Assembly (NCBI GenBank): GCA_016743235.1
Contig: VRZD01000001.1
Coordinates: 62,001 to 126,000, forward strand
Direction: 5' to 3'
Origin: Pantanalinema sp. GBBB05
GTDB lineage: Bacteria > Cyanobacteriota > Cyanobacteriia > Leptolyngbyales > Leptolyngbyaceae
DNA length: 64,000 nucleotides
Positions 46,234 to 55,131 of this stretch are shown here, piece by piece. Positions within the stretch are counted from its first letter, which is position 1, and each line of letters begins with the position of its first letter. Position numbers and translations under genes: made by a program. Under the pieces are notes generated by a model. The model made no database searches and was not told the DNA's origin. It saw nothing but the letters and a program-made list of their open reading frames with translations.

Positions 46234-47826
46234 ATGAGTGCGCCTCTACGAGTTTTGGTTGTAGAAGATTCTGAAGACGATGCGTTTTTAATCGTGAGAA
46301 CCTTACAACGGGCAGGATATGCTGTCACGCATCAACGGGTAGAAACTGCAACTGCAATGACAGCCGCACTGACAGAGCAATCCTGGGATGTCGTGATTGC
46401 CGATTATAGCCTACCTCAATTTAGTGCTTTGGCAGCCCTAACTCTGTTGCAGCAACACCAGCTTGATCTCCCCTTTATTATTGTGTCGGGCAGTATTGGC
46501 GAAGAAACAGCTGTCACCATCATGAAAGCGGGTGCCCACGATTACGTGATGAAAGGGAATTTTACTCGGTTAGTACCGATTGTAGAACGGGAACTGCGGG
46601 AGGCTCAAGAGCGGCAACAGCGCCGGTGGGCAGAGCAATTAATTCGCGAGAATGAAGAACGATTTCGAGCATTAATCGAAAATGCTCTAGATATGATTAC
46701 TGTACTGGATAGTACGGGAATCATTAGTTATAGCAGTCCCTCAACTCAACGCGTATTGGGATATGCCCCTGAGGCTTTACTCGATCGCACGTTGTTTACT
46801 TATGTGCACCCTGATGATGTGAGCTGTGTGCAGAACGCAATCGCCCAGTCATTACAACATCCAGACATTAATTTATTGATTGAATTTCAAGTGCAGCATC
46901 AGTCCGGTGAATGGCGGATTTTAGAAGCGATCGGTAAGCGCTTACCGGGATCCTTTGGGACTGGCAAAATCGTTCTCAACTCGAGGGATATTACTGAACG
47001 CAAACAAGCCGAAATTATCCGTAAAGAGCTAGAGGCAGAGCGAGAGCGGCGGGAACTCAGAGCCTATTTCTTTTCACAAATGTCGCATGAACTCAAGAAT
47101 CCCCTCACCAGTATCATGATGGCGGCGGAACTGTTAGAGAAGATGGGGCAACAAACGCTTGAAGCAAAAACCAAATTTTTGCAGCGGATTCGTACCGCCG
47201 TACAACAAATGAATCAGTTGTTGAACGATACCCTAATTGTGGGTAAAACCGAGTCTGGTCGCTTAGAGTTTCGTCCCATTGGGATGAACTTACCGGAATT
47301 TTGTGCCAGTTTAATTGATGATGTGCAGGCTAGCATTAGTCATCAACATACGATCGCTTTTACCTGTGAAAATATTCAGGCGACTGTATGGATGGATGAA
47401 CAGCTACTGCGCCATATTCTCACGAATGTTTTATCTAACGCTTTGAAGTATTCGGCAGCTGGAACCACAGTGCAATTTCTGGTGCAAGCTCAACCCTTCA
47501 CGACGTTGTCTGCTGATTTGCAACATCAGTTGCAGGAAAAGCATGCTTCCCTGCCGGAGCAGGTGATTATATTTCATATCCATGATGCTGGAATTGGGAT
47601 TCCTCAGGAAGAACAATCACGCCTGTTTAACCCTTTTCACCGCGCCAGCAATGTGGGTAGGATTCCGGGCACCGGGTTAGGGCTATCGATCGTTAAAGAT
47701 TGCGTGGATCTGCATGGTGGGGTACTCAATCTCACCAGTCGAGTTGGGATGGGAACTCAAGTTACAATCATCATACCGTTGCGGTATTGCTCGGTAACTG
47801 AAACCGATAGTCTTCTATCCTGCTGA
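46234..47826 (+). CDS. Receiver-PAS-histidine kinase
   Basis: A 530-residue kinase from ATG 46234 (GGTGAGGGA just before it; four bases after the Rcp1 stop). Receiver about 5-125 (D57 in VIADYSLPQF, Lys in YVMKGNF), PAS about 145-265, HisKA with H285 in SQMSHELKNPLTS, HATPase_c with LSNALKYSAAGT and GTGLGLSIVKDC. The receiver-first layout suggests it is a second step in the light-signal path begun by the kinase upstream. An ATG at 46204 overlapping the Rcp1 stop is possible but lacks a matching N-terminus. The transmitter is closely similar to that of the CBS kinase downstream. Confidence 0.92.
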   Translation: MSAPLRVLVVEDSEDDAFLIVRTLQRAGYAVTHQRVETATAMTAALTEQSWDVVIADYSLPQFSALAALTLLQQHQLDLPFIIVSGSIGEETAVTIMKAGAHDYVMKGNFTRLVPIVERELREAQERQQRRWAEQLIRENEERFRALIENALDMITVLDSTGIISYSSPSTQRVLGYAPEALLDRTLFTYVHPDDVSCVQNAIAQSLQHPDINLLIEFQVQHQSGEWRILEAIGKRLPGSFGTGKIVLNSRDITERKQAEIIRKELEAERERRELRAYFFSQMSHELKNPLTSIMMAAELLEKMGQQTLEAKTKFLQRIRTAVQQMNQLLNDTLIVGKTESGRLEFRPIGMNLPEFCASLIDDVQASISHQHTIAFTCENIQATVWMDEQLLRHILTNVLSNALKYSAAGTTVQFLVQAQPFTTLSADLQHQLQEKHASLPEQVIIFHIHDAGIGIPQEEQSRLFNPFHRASNVGRIPGTGLGLSIVKDCVDLHGGVLNLTSRVGMGTQVTIIIPLRYCSVTETDSLLSC

Positions 47827-47952
47827 TAGTTCAGACAGCGATACCAACATTGGTGAGCTTGGGCATCATCCTGATTAGACTCAAGATTTTACCCTGCTTA
47901 GGCGATTTCTGAGACAGGTTTTACCTTGGTAAGGGCGCACAGCTATGCCCCC

Positions 47953-49722
47953 ATGCTAGACAACCCCAACATCAGTAATTTATTTTCTAGAAATCTCCTA
48001 ATCATGCAACTAGAGAGCTTATCGGCATATCTACCATCCCTAGACACTACGATCGATCCTAATCCTATTTTGATTGCTCGGGGAACACCTTTGCTTCAGG
48101 TCATTGCTTTGATGAGTCAAGTGCCGAATCAGCAATGCCTTTTATCTCCCAGTTCTGAGTTTGACCCAACGCTGCCAGAACCAACCAGTGCAGTTTTAGT
48201 TGTGGAGCGATCGCGGCTGATTGGCATTTTTACAGAACATGATTTGGTGAAACTGACTGCTGCACAAACCAACTGGCGAGGCTTGTTGATTGAAGAGGTA
48301 ATGAGCCAACCCGTTATGACCTTAACCCAAACTCCTGAACAAAGCCTGTTGACGGCTCTTTCCATTTTTCGGGAGTATCACATTCGGCATTTACCTGTAT
48401 TAGACGAACAGGGAAATATTTTAGGGTTAATTAGTTCCGGTAGTATTCGCAAAGCTCTGCAACCGTTGAATTTACTGAAATGGAAACAAATTAAAGATGT
48501 CATGTCCTATGAAGTTGTATCAGCGCCAGCTTCAAGTACCGTGCTGGAGTTGACACAACAGATGATTCAATATCAAATTAGTTCTGTTGTCTTAACTCAA
48601 ACGGGTCTAGAACCAGCCGATCCAGCGCATCTTTATCCGGTTGGAATGATTACTGAACGGGATATTGTGCAATATCAAGCATTAGAACTGGACTTAACCG
48701 AGCTGACGGCTGAGTCAGTCATGAGTACACCATTATTCAGTGTACATCCCTCCGACCCGTTGCTAACCGCCCAACAATTGATGCAACAACATCGTATCCG
48801 GCGCTTGGTCGTGACCGGAAGGCAGGGAGAACTAAAGGGAATTGTGACCCAAGGCAATCTCCTGCGGGTGTTTGACCCCTTAGAGATGTATGAACTGCTG
48901 GAGTTTTTGCATCAAACAGTTGAGCGTCGTACGAATGAGTTAAGTCAAACTAATCAGAAATTGCAGGCAGAAATTATTGAGCGAGAACTCATTGCCACCC
49001 AATTGCGAGAGACGTTGGCAAAGGAGCAAGAGTTGAATCAGTTTAGGGCGTACATTGCCGCAATGGCCTCTCATGATTTACGCCTACCTTTAACTAATAT
49101 TTCGTTAGCGGCTCAGTTATTACAACAAAAAGACTTGACACTTTCGCCAAGCAAACAGGAGGAATATCTCGATCGCATTCGATCGTCAGTGAAGCAAATG
49201 AATCAACTGTTAAATGACATTCTGGCAATTAGTGAACTGGAGTCAGGACAGATGACCCTCCAACCCACAACGGTAGAACTAGTACAGTTGTGTCAGGAAA
49301 TCATGGCGGAGTTGCAGTTGGCAACCCAATCCAAATGTGCAATCCAATTCAGTAGCTCAATTCCAGCCTATGCTACGGAGGTTGATGAAAAAGTGCTGCG
49401 CCAAGTTCTAGTTAATCTATTATCCAACGCGATTAAATATTCTCCTGCTAACACTACAGTCACATTTGAATTGCTGGTTGCTGCCGACCACCTGATATTC
49501 CGGATCCAAGATCAAGGGATCGGGATTCCTGCCGCGGACCACCAAAAGTTATTCAAACCATTCTTTCGTGCCAGCAATGTTAGCCATTTTGAGGGTACAG
49601 GACTAGGACTAGCGATCGTCAAGCATTGTGTGGAGGCCTGTCAGGGTGCGATCGAGCTAAGTAGCCATGTCGGAAGTGGCAGTATGGTTACAGTAAGATT
49701 GCCAATTTCGCTCAACAAATAG
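47953..49722 (+). CDS. CBS-domain histidine kinase
   Basis: A 589-residue soluble kinase whose sensor part is two CBS pairs (four CBS motifs, about residues 30-315), seen as repeated blocks ending in GIFTEHDLVKL, LGLISSGSIRKAL, GMITERDIVQYQ and KGIVTQGNLLRV. CBS pairs usually bind adenine nucleotides or S-adenosylmethionine, so it may sense energy state. A coiled coil leads to HisKA with H374 in MASHDLRLPLTN and HATPase_c with LLSNAIKYSPANTT and GTGLGLAIVKHC. The start is uncertain: ATG 47953 is used; ATG 48004 begins the conserved part. Its transmitter resembles that of the preceding gene (MNQLLND, FxRASNV), pointing to duplication. Confidence 0.9.
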   Translation: MLDNPNISNLFSRNLLIMQLESLSAYLPSLDTTIDPNPILIARGTPLLQVIALMSQVPNQQCLLSPSSEFDPTLPEPTSAVLVVERSRLIGIFTEHDLVKLTAAQTNWRGLLIEEVMSQPVMTLTQTPEQSLLTALSIFREYHIRHLPVLDEQGNILGLISSGSIRKALQPLNLLKWKQIKDVMSYEVVSAPASSTVLELTQQMIQYQISSVVLTQTGLEPADPAHLYPVGMITERDIVQYQALELDLTELTAESVMSTPLFSVHPSDPLLTAQQLMQQHRIRRLVVTGRQGELKGIVTQGNLLRVFDPLEMYELLEFLHQTVERRTNELSQTNQKLQAEIIERELIATQLRETLAKEQELNQFRAYIAAMASHDLRLPLTNISLAAQLLQQKDLTLSPSKQEEYLDRIRSSVKQMNQLLNDILAISELESGQMTLQPTTVELVQLCQEIMAELQLATQSKCAIQFSSSIPAYATEVDEKVLRQVLVNLLSNAIKYSPANTTVTFELLVAADHLIFRIQDQGIGIPAADHQKLFKPFFRASNVSHFEGTGLGLAIVKHCVEACQGAIELSSHVGSGSMVTVRLPISLNK

Positions 49723-50006
49723 ACTGATAACCGTCCTAAATTAGGAACCACAGGGTCTTTGCCGCAGAGGTAATACAGCACTCCGATTCATCATCCAGAT
49801 CAAATTGCTACACATGAATTAAATTCATAGCCATAGATTATGGTAATCAAATTAGATTTATAGAGAATTAAAATAATTGAATACCTCAATGAATTGAGTA
49901 GTTTATATATCCCAAGGCTGATATGTCCACTGACCGTTCGAGGTATACCAGATGAGGACCTTTGCGATGGATTGCCGTGGTTTCTCCCTGGTGTAATCCT
50001 CTCCCG

Positions 50007-50198
50007 ATGGAACAGTACGTAGCTCATCGTGTAGTTATCTATTTTTACAGCGGCAGATGGATACCAATTCAATTTTGTGATCTAGGAGATGCAATTATTC
50101 TCTACCACCGATTATGGGCTGCGGGACATCAACTATTTGTCTTTCCACCTCATTTAAATCCTGCTTTATTTGAAACGGAATTGGAATGGATTAGCTAG
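50007..50198 (+). CDS. Possible small hypothetical protein
   Basis: A 63-residue frame from ATG 50007 with a protein-like sequence (HRVVIYFYSGRWIPIQFCDLGDAIILYHRLWAAGHQLFVFPP). Its stop overlaps by four bases the stop of the convergent LD-carboxypeptidase gene. The start lacks a clear ribosome site and no family is recognised, so it may be non-coding. Confidence 0.4.
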   Translation: MEQYVAHRVVIYFYSGRWIPIQFCDLGDAIILYHRLWAAGHQLFVFPPHLNPALFETELEWIS

Positions 50199-51319
50199 GT
50201 CACGGCATTCTCATCAATAGCTAGTGTTTTTGCTGTAGCATCCAAGGTAGCCGTTGCCCCGATCGGCAGGACAGCATTCTCCCGAATATGACCAAACATG
50301 AGGTTATACAGCGTTGGTTTTTGCAGTGGCATAAACCGATCGCGCAGAATTGTTTCTAAACTCAGGGTTTGCGGAAAGGACGGTTGATATTCTTTTGAGT
50401 AGCAATCGACAAAATGCCCTAAGGCGATTCCGGCAGCTTGGTGAAATTTTCCGGCTAACCAAAGCTGGGTCAACATACGATCGACCCGATAAGGCTCTTC
50501 CCCAATTTCTTCTAAAAAGAAAATTTTATCTCTAGTATCCGGTTCAAACGGAGTCCCTAATAAATTCGTCACTAGGGTTAAATTGCCACCAATCAATTGT
50601 CCGGTGGCTTGACCAGGAACGATCGTGATTAACCGATGATTGCGTTCTACCTCTCCTGTAGCGGTTTGGGGCGGTTTGGCGATCTCCCCGATCGGAGCCG
50701 TTGACATAATCACTCGGCGGAAATGAGATCGAGCGTAATCTCCCACTCCGGTTAAGCCAGAAGACCCATGAAAGGTGATCAGTCCTGTTTGGCGATGAAT
50801 GGCTAGGAGCAAGCTAGTAATATCGCTATGTCCGACAATTACCTTGGGATGGCTACGAATTTGAGCATAGTCTAATAATGGTAATATACGGCTACAGCCA
50901 TAGCCCCCCATGAAGGTAACAATCCCCTGAATATCAGGACGTTGGAACATCTGATTGACATCATCAGCCCGCTGTTGATCGGTACCGGCTAAATAACCAT
51001 TTTGAGCTGCAATATATTGTCCCAAGATTACCTTGAAGCCATATTGCTCCATTGTTTCTTTGGCGATCGCAATTTCCTCTAACTCATAAGCATTGCTCGC
51101 CGGAGCCACCATCCCAACGGTGTCTCCTGGCTTTAACATCGGCGGTTTAACGATCGAGAACGGTTGTGCCAGGGTGATCTGAGCCGGTGTGACATGACCT
51201 TGAGCCTGAGATGGCTGACTCACCAGGGGAGGCAAGGCAGCAGCAGCTACGCCGATCGAGGCAAACTGAAGAAACTGGCGGCGGGATGTCAATCCAGAAC
51301 GAGTCAACCGTTGATCCAT
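50195..51319 (-). CDS. TAT-exported LD-carboxypeptidase (peptidase family S66)
   Basis: Serine peptidase of 374 residues that would cut the terminal D-Ala from murein tetrapeptides, as LdcA does, or a related immunity-type S66 enzyme. The N-terminus has a twin-arginine signal (TSRRQFLQFASIGVAAAALPP, residues about 11-40). The S66 fold follows: GDTVGMVAPAS, YLAGTDQQRADDVNQMF, GGYGCSRILP, nucleophile Ser in VGHSDITSLL (about 165), HGSSGLTGVG, Glu in FLEEIGEEPYRVDRML, and the final catalytic His near MFGHIREN. All three catalytic positions are present. Classical LdcA is cytoplasmic, so the TAT signal implies action in the periplasm. Divergent from the Crp/Fnr gene. Confidence 0.9.
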   Translation of the reverse strand: MDQRLTRSGLTSRRQFLQFASIGVAAAALPPLVSQPSQAQGHVTPAQITLAQPFSIVKPPMLKPGDTVGMVAPASNAYELEEIAIAKETMEQYGFKVILGQYIAAQNGYLAGTDQQRADDVNQMFQRPDIQGIVTFMGGYGCSRILPLLDYAQIRSHPKVIVGHSDITSLLLAIHRQTGLITFHGSSGLTGVGDYARSHFRRVIMSTAPIGEIAKPPQTATGEVERNHRLITIVPGQATGQLIGGNLTLVTNLLGTPFEPDTRDKIFFLEEIGEEPYRVDRMLTQLWLAGKFHQAAGIALGHFVDCYSKEYQPSFPQTLSLETILRDRFMPLQKPTLYNLMFGHIRENAVLPIGATATLDATAKTLAIDENAVT

Positions 51320-51532
51320 AGGGCTAGCACGCTAAATCCGCTCCCTTAGTTAACCACAGGTTTTCGCTTGACCGGACGATCGCAGTGAAAATGTTACGGT
51401 GCATTCACCCACTGCCACGATCCCGCTTCACCGCCGCTAGGTTGAAACAGACTACAATTAAGCATTACTAACCCCTCAGGTCAATTCCCAGTTGCTTGAG
51501 AGCGGTTTAGGTTAAATGTTTGTTTGCATATA

Positions 51533-52294
51533 ATGAAAGCAACGGTTGAGCAACTTGCCAGCATTTCGATTTTGACTCGGTTACAGCCTGAGCCACTCCA
51601 GGCGTTACAAGCCCATTCGATCATCCAAACTTATCGAGTGGGAGAGATTGTGATGCATGAGGGCGATCGCTTGCCTGCCCGCTTGTATGCCTTAATTCAA
51701 GGATTATTACGGGTCACCAAAACAGCCGCTAGTGGCAAAGAAACAATTCTCCGCATCTTATCGGCAGGGGATATTTTTGCGGCTCCCGCCCTATTTGGAG
51801 ATGGCATGGCTCCCGCTACAGTTACCGCTGAGGCAGAAGTCCAGGTGTTAATGGTCGAGCGCGATGCTCTGTTACAGGCAATTCAAACTCAACCGGCGAT
51901 CGCCCTGGAGATGATGGCAGTATTAAATCAACGCATCCAACGCCTACATAACATGGTGCATGGGTTAGTTTCAGAACGAGCGATCGTGCGGTTAGCACGG
52001 TTGCTTGAATATGCCGCCACTGAGCAAGGCACAGAAAGATCTGACCAGGGAGACTGCTTACGGCTGCGCTTATCGCACTATGAAATTGCCCGTAGCATCG
52101 GGATCACCTATGAAGAATGTGTCCGTTTATTTAAGCAACTTCAGACCATTGTTGCGTATAGCCGGGGTGGCAAAATTACTGTCCTGGATTGGGAGGGCTT
52201 GGAAGCGATCGCTCAAGGCGATACCGAATTCGAGCCTCCCAATCCAGGAAAATTGGCAAAAGGTCGTACAACGGCGATTACTAACCAGCAATAG
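51533..52294 (+). CDS. Crp/Fnr-family transcription regulator
   Basis: A 253-residue regulator: cyclic-nucleotide-binding-type beta barrel (about 15-125, with GDRLPARLYALIQGLLRV and TILRILSAGDIFAAPALFGDG), dimer helix (130-155), and a C-terminal winged helix with recognition region LRLSHYEIARSIGITYEECVRLFKQL (about 180-215). The typical cAMP pocket (GEXXX..RSA) is not preserved, nor are FNR cluster Cys, so it may respond to another ligand or to redox. It has an extra 45-residue polar tail. ATG 51533 is used; TTG at 51524 is in frame. Upstream divergent gene is the LD-carboxypeptidase. Confidence 0.88.
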   Translation: MKATVEQLASISILTRLQPEPLQALQAHSIIQTYRVGEIVMHEGDRLPARLYALIQGLLRVTKTAASGKETILRILSAGDIFAAPALFGDGMAPATVTAEAEVQVLMVERDALLQAIQTQPAIALEMMAVLNQRIQRLHNMVHGLVSERAIVRLARLLEYAATEQGTERSDQGDCLRLRLSHYEIARSIGITYEECVRLFKQLQTIVAYSRGGKITVLDWEGLEAIAQGDTEFEPPNPGKLAKGRTTAITNQQ

Positions 52295-52331
52295 CGATCG
52301 TGCACCATTAAGTGCAACATCTCAGCTCACT

Positions 52332-52805
52332 CTATTCTTCCTCTTCTTCTTCTTCCTCTTCCTCTTCTTCATCGCCAAATAATTCATCAATTAGCTCATC
52401 ATATCGCTCGTCCGAAATGCCTAATTGCTGCTGAATCTCCGTCAAATACTCTTCTTCCTCGTCCGGAATCTCATCATCTACAGATACAACTAACATTGCA
52501 ATCATGAGAGCTGCTTCCTGGTATTCCTCATCTTCAAATGCTGCCAGTGAAGCATTGAATAAAGCGGCTCCCCCTTCTTCCCGCGCAATACTTTTAATCT
52601 TGTTTAAAGATTCATCGATTTCTGCTTCAGAGTACTCTTCGAAGTACTCGATTTCATCCAGAAGTTCAACTAGTAATTCTGTTTCTACACTTTCGACTTT
52701 GCCATCCAGCGCCATCGATAGCAAACCAATACCGATTAATCCTTCATCTGGAGTCAGACTTTGTTGAGATTTAGCATTACCACTAGGGATTCTACGTTTC
52801 GGCAT
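52332..52805 (-). CDS. TerB-like acidic protein with poly-Glu tail
   Basis: A 157-residue cytosolic protein. From about 20 to 135 it is a helical bundle of the TerB/TelA-associated type, with the LLSMALDGKVESVE and LVVSVDDEIPDEEEEYL repeats that are candidate metal-binding acidic helices. The C-terminus is a run of glutamates (12 at the end) coded by GAA/GAG, and the protein is strongly acidic. ATG 52805 (MPKRR) is preferred to the longer frame. The repeat length likely varies between strains. Confidence 0.75.
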   Translation of the reverse strand: MPKRRIPSGNAKSQQSLTPDEGLIGIGLLSMALDGKVESVETELLVELLDEIEYFEEYSEAEIDESLNKIKSIAREEGGAALFNASLAAFEDEEYQEAALMIAMLVVSVDDEIPDEEEEYLTEIQQQLGISDERYDELIDELFGDEEEEEEEEEEEE

Positions 52806-53140
52806 TATGATCACCAGAGAGAATAGACGACAACTAGCTAGCTTGATCCTCATATCTCAGTGATCCGAGGGTTAGCTAGAGATACTCAACCTTTAGGGCA
52901 AGAGAGCATCCTAGCAAAGCACCCTAGCACTAAAATCAGTTAAATGAACATCTTTAAGCGTAAATTCTTGATTGAAAAACTAATTAATTTTTGTTAAAAA
53001 ACATGATGCATTCAATAGGTACAAATTGCACTGAGTAGCCCGACGTGAAACCCAAAATTCTCCTGAGACTCGCTCGAAGAGTTCAGTCAGGTTGCTAAAA
53101 TGCCCTCAGTTTAGCAACCTGTTTGAGAGAGGAGCAGCAT

Positions 53141-53533
53141 ATGGAACGAATTAAAGCTCAAGCGACTAAAGTATTACAGTTAATTACGTCTGCTGATACC
53201 TTCGCCATCTATCAAAATGCCGTTACCGTCACCTGGAAAATCCTGGTAGAAGCCGCTTTACTTGTCTGGTTAACGATTTGCTTAGTGATAGTAGTGTTTG
53301 AGTGGGGTTGGCAAACTTCGGTAGGAATTGGGCGAAATACTAGAGCCTGGTGGGATAGCACGTTATCCAGTACAGAAGGATCGGGCGATCAGGTCGCTTC
53401 TGAAGCCGGTAAAGCCTTATTGACGGCTGGAAAGAACAGTTTGGATTTTACAATTACGCAAGCTAAAAGTCAGTTAGGGTTACCGATCGACCCTCAGTCT
53501 CCTGATGCAGACCCTAACAAGAAATCGTCCTAA
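53141..53533 (+). CDS. Small single-pass membrane protein
   Basis: A 130-residue protein: basic amphipathic N-terminus, one membrane helix (about 27-52, WKILVEAALLVWLTICLVIVVF), then a soluble domain with WGWQTSVGIGRNTRAWWDST and a polar tail. GAGAGGAG lies before ATG 53141. No recognised motif. Alone between convergent and tandem neighbours. Confidence 0.65.
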   Translation: MERIKAQATKVLQLITSADTFAIYQNAVTVTWKILVEAALLVWLTICLVIVVFEWGWQTSVGIGRNTRAWWDSTLSSTEGSGDQVASEAGKALLTAGKNSLDFTITQAKSQLGLPIDPQSPDADPNKKSS

Positions 53534-53542
53534 ACAGGAGTG

Positions 53543-53566
53543 CCCTTGGGATTCGACCCAGGGTTT
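53543..53566 (+). terminator. Possible terminator after 53141 gene
   Basis: CCC TTGGG (53543-53550) pairs with CCCAGGG (53557-53563) around ATTCGA, followed by TTT. Ten bases after the stop. Short stem and T run. Confidence 0.4.
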
Positions 53567-53695
53567 CACTGATTTAGAGCCTTGATCCCTGGTAGAGTGA
53601 CCACTGCAACGAATTCCCATTCCACAGGAATCCTAGGCACAAATAGCCTGCGTCTCTATAATTAATCAGCAGATTGCTGAGCGAGGACACGATAT

Positions 53696-54076
53696 ATGGG
53701 GAGTGAACCACTACCAGTGCTGGAATTTGAGTTTATGTTACCCCGTGGGTTAGTTGATGCCGAGGGCAAGATGCATCGCCAGGGAGTCATGCGCCTTGCT
53801 ACGGCCAGAGATGAAATTTGGGTACAGCGCGATCGCCGCACTCAATCGGATCCAGCCTATGGCGTATTAGTTATGTTAGCGCGGGTAATTACTCGATTAG
53901 GAGAGTTAACAACTGTGACGCCAGAACTCCTGGAGGATCTGTTCAGCTTAGATCTGGCGTATTTGCGGGAATTATATAACCGCATCAATCAACAGGGAGA
54001 AGCCACGATTCCGGTGCAATGTCCTCGGTGTAGCAGTCATTTTCAAGTGGAGTTAGCCCTATCGGGGGAATCTTAG
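53696..54076 (+). CDS. Phage-tail/eCIS-type assembly protein
   Basis: A 126-residue soluble protein of the family annotated as phage tail assembly protein or T4-type baseplate hub assembly chaperone, found in extracellular contractile injection systems and tailed phages. Visible marks: N-terminal EFMLPRGLVDAEGKMHRQGVMRLATARDEI, central VLVMLARVITRLGEL, LEDLFSLDLAYLRELYNRIN, and a C-terminal CPRC pair that in relatives belongs to a zinc-binding hairpin. No tail, sheath or baseplate gene is nearby, so the gene is out of its usual context. The DUF6760-like frame that normally follows is present but shifted by -1. Function here: unknown. Confidence 0.75.
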   Translation: MGSEPLPVLEFEFMLPRGLVDAEGKMHRQGVMRLATARDEIWVQRDRRTQSDPAYGVLVMLARVITRLGELTTVTPELLEDLFSLDLAYLRELYNRINQQGEATIPVQCPRCSSHFQVELALSGES

Positions 54077-54225
54077 GCTACCCCTCCGAAAAGCTGCAAG
54101 AGGAGGTAGCCTTCATTGCGTACCATTTTCACTGGTCGCTGGACGAGATTCTGGAACTGGTCCACCGCGATCGCCAGGGTTGGGTAGAAGAAATTATCAA
54201 AATTCGCCAGCACACCACCGAGTGA
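54073..54225 (+). CDS. DUF6760-like frame, no normal start codon
   Basis: Reading from TTA at 54073 to TGA 54223-54225 gives 50 residues, LGYPSEKLQEEVAFIAYHFH onwards, with HWSLDEILELVHRDRQGW and EEIIKIR, matching the small DUF6760 proteins that follow the tail assembly gene in eCIS loci. The frame overlaps the end of the upstream gene by four bases and lies -1 to it. No ATG, GTG or TTG lies between the frame's last stop and the start of homology. A run GGGGG at 54064-54068 would allow a -1 slip on GGG that fuses the two products. Pseudogene, odd start, or frameshift product. Confidence 0.6.
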   Translation, partial: LGYPSEKLQEEVAFIAYHFHWSLDEILELVHRDRQGWVEEIIKIRQHTTE

Positions 54226-54239
54226 ATCAATGAATCAAG

Positions 54240-54455
54240 CTACTGTTCACACCCAATCCCATCTTTGTCGCGATCGAAGCGGTGGGGGTCGGGTGACAAC
54301 ACTTTAAAGTTACGGAAGGAGATGTCCTTACAATCCAAGTCTGGTGGCGGCGGTGGAATACAAATCTCTGGGTAAGCAGGGCTACAAGCAGTTTGGGCAA
54401 TCATAGGCGGTAGCCATTGGGCGGCACTTGCCATGACGATCGTGAACATTAGCAT
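54240..54455 (-). CDS. Small secreted Excalibur-domain protein
   Basis: A 71-residue exported protein: hydrophobic signal (about 1-20), a Cys/Pro-rich stretch (CSPAYPEICIPPPPPDLDC), then the Excalibur motif DRDKDGIGCE, a short calcium-binding loop (DxDxDGxxCE). Stop lies in front of the DUF6760-like gene; convergent with it. Follows uraD on the same strand (15-base gap), possibly cotranscribed. Confidence 0.75.
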   Translation of the reverse strand: MLMFTIVMASAAQWLPPMIAQTACSPAYPEICIPPPPPDLDCKDISFRNFKVLSPDPHRFDRDKDGIGCEQ

Positions 54456-54470
54456 ATAATGGCTAACCGG

Positions 54471-54980
54471 TTAAAGTTCATTGGACTGGACGAGATCCTG
54501 AAGGCGGAAATGAGCAATCTGCTCGATCTCAATCAAAGCTTGTTGGATTTCTTGCTCAATCGGGTGATTTAGACGTTGCTCAAAGGCCTCTAGAATACTA
54601 CTTTTTGTATGATGCTTGACCGCAACAATAAAGGGAAACCCAAATTTTTCCTGATACGCCTGGTTTAAGGCTTGAAAGCAATGATATTCCGCAGCCGTCA
54701 AGCGATCGAGTCCAACTCCAGCCTGCTCTTGCACTGAAGCTGCTGCCATTTTAGCTTTACTGCCTAAGTCGGGGTGTGCCCGAATCAATGCTAATTGTTG
54801 CTCTCGACTCAAGGCTTGCATCACATCCACTAGGCATTGGTAGAGGCTGGCGCGATCGGCAAAAGGTCGTTGGTTCCAGGCAACTTGAGCGATCGTGGGA
54901 GTATGTTCAAAAACAGCTCCTAATGCCTCGACAAATTCTGCCTGGCTCATCTGGTTCAGTTGCTCAAGGGAGTAGCGCAT
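54471..54980 (-). CDS. uraD: OHCU decarboxylase
   Basis: 2-oxo-4-hydroxy-4-carboxy-5-ureidoimidazoline decarboxylase, the third step of uric acid conversion to allantoin. 169 residues, all helical, with the family marks AEFVEALGAVFEHTP, the catalytic His in LALIRAHPDLG, and GFPFIVAVKHHTKSSILEAFEQRL. Divergent from the xanthine dehydrogenase genes across 151 bases, which is the expected pathway context. No uricase or HIU hydrolase is in the window. Confidence 0.93.
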   Translation of the reverse strand: MRYSLEQLNQMSQAEFVEALGAVFEHTPTIAQVAWNQRPFADRASLYQCLVDVMQALSREQQLALIRAHPDLGSKAKMAAASVQEQAGVGLDRLTAAEYHCFQALNQAYQEKFGFPFIVAVKHHTKSSILEAFEQRLNHPIEQEIQQALIEIEQIAHFRLQDLVQSNEL

Positions 54981-55131
54981 GGTGGCAGGGTAGCTGAAAA
55001 AGGCAGGGAGACGCCCCGATCGCGTGAAACTGTACGCATGAATACATCGGTGATCCCAGTTAAAGTTATATATAGTGTACGGCGAAACTATCCTTCAGTA
55101 ACTCTAGTAACCCTCTCCTGTCCTACAGCCA

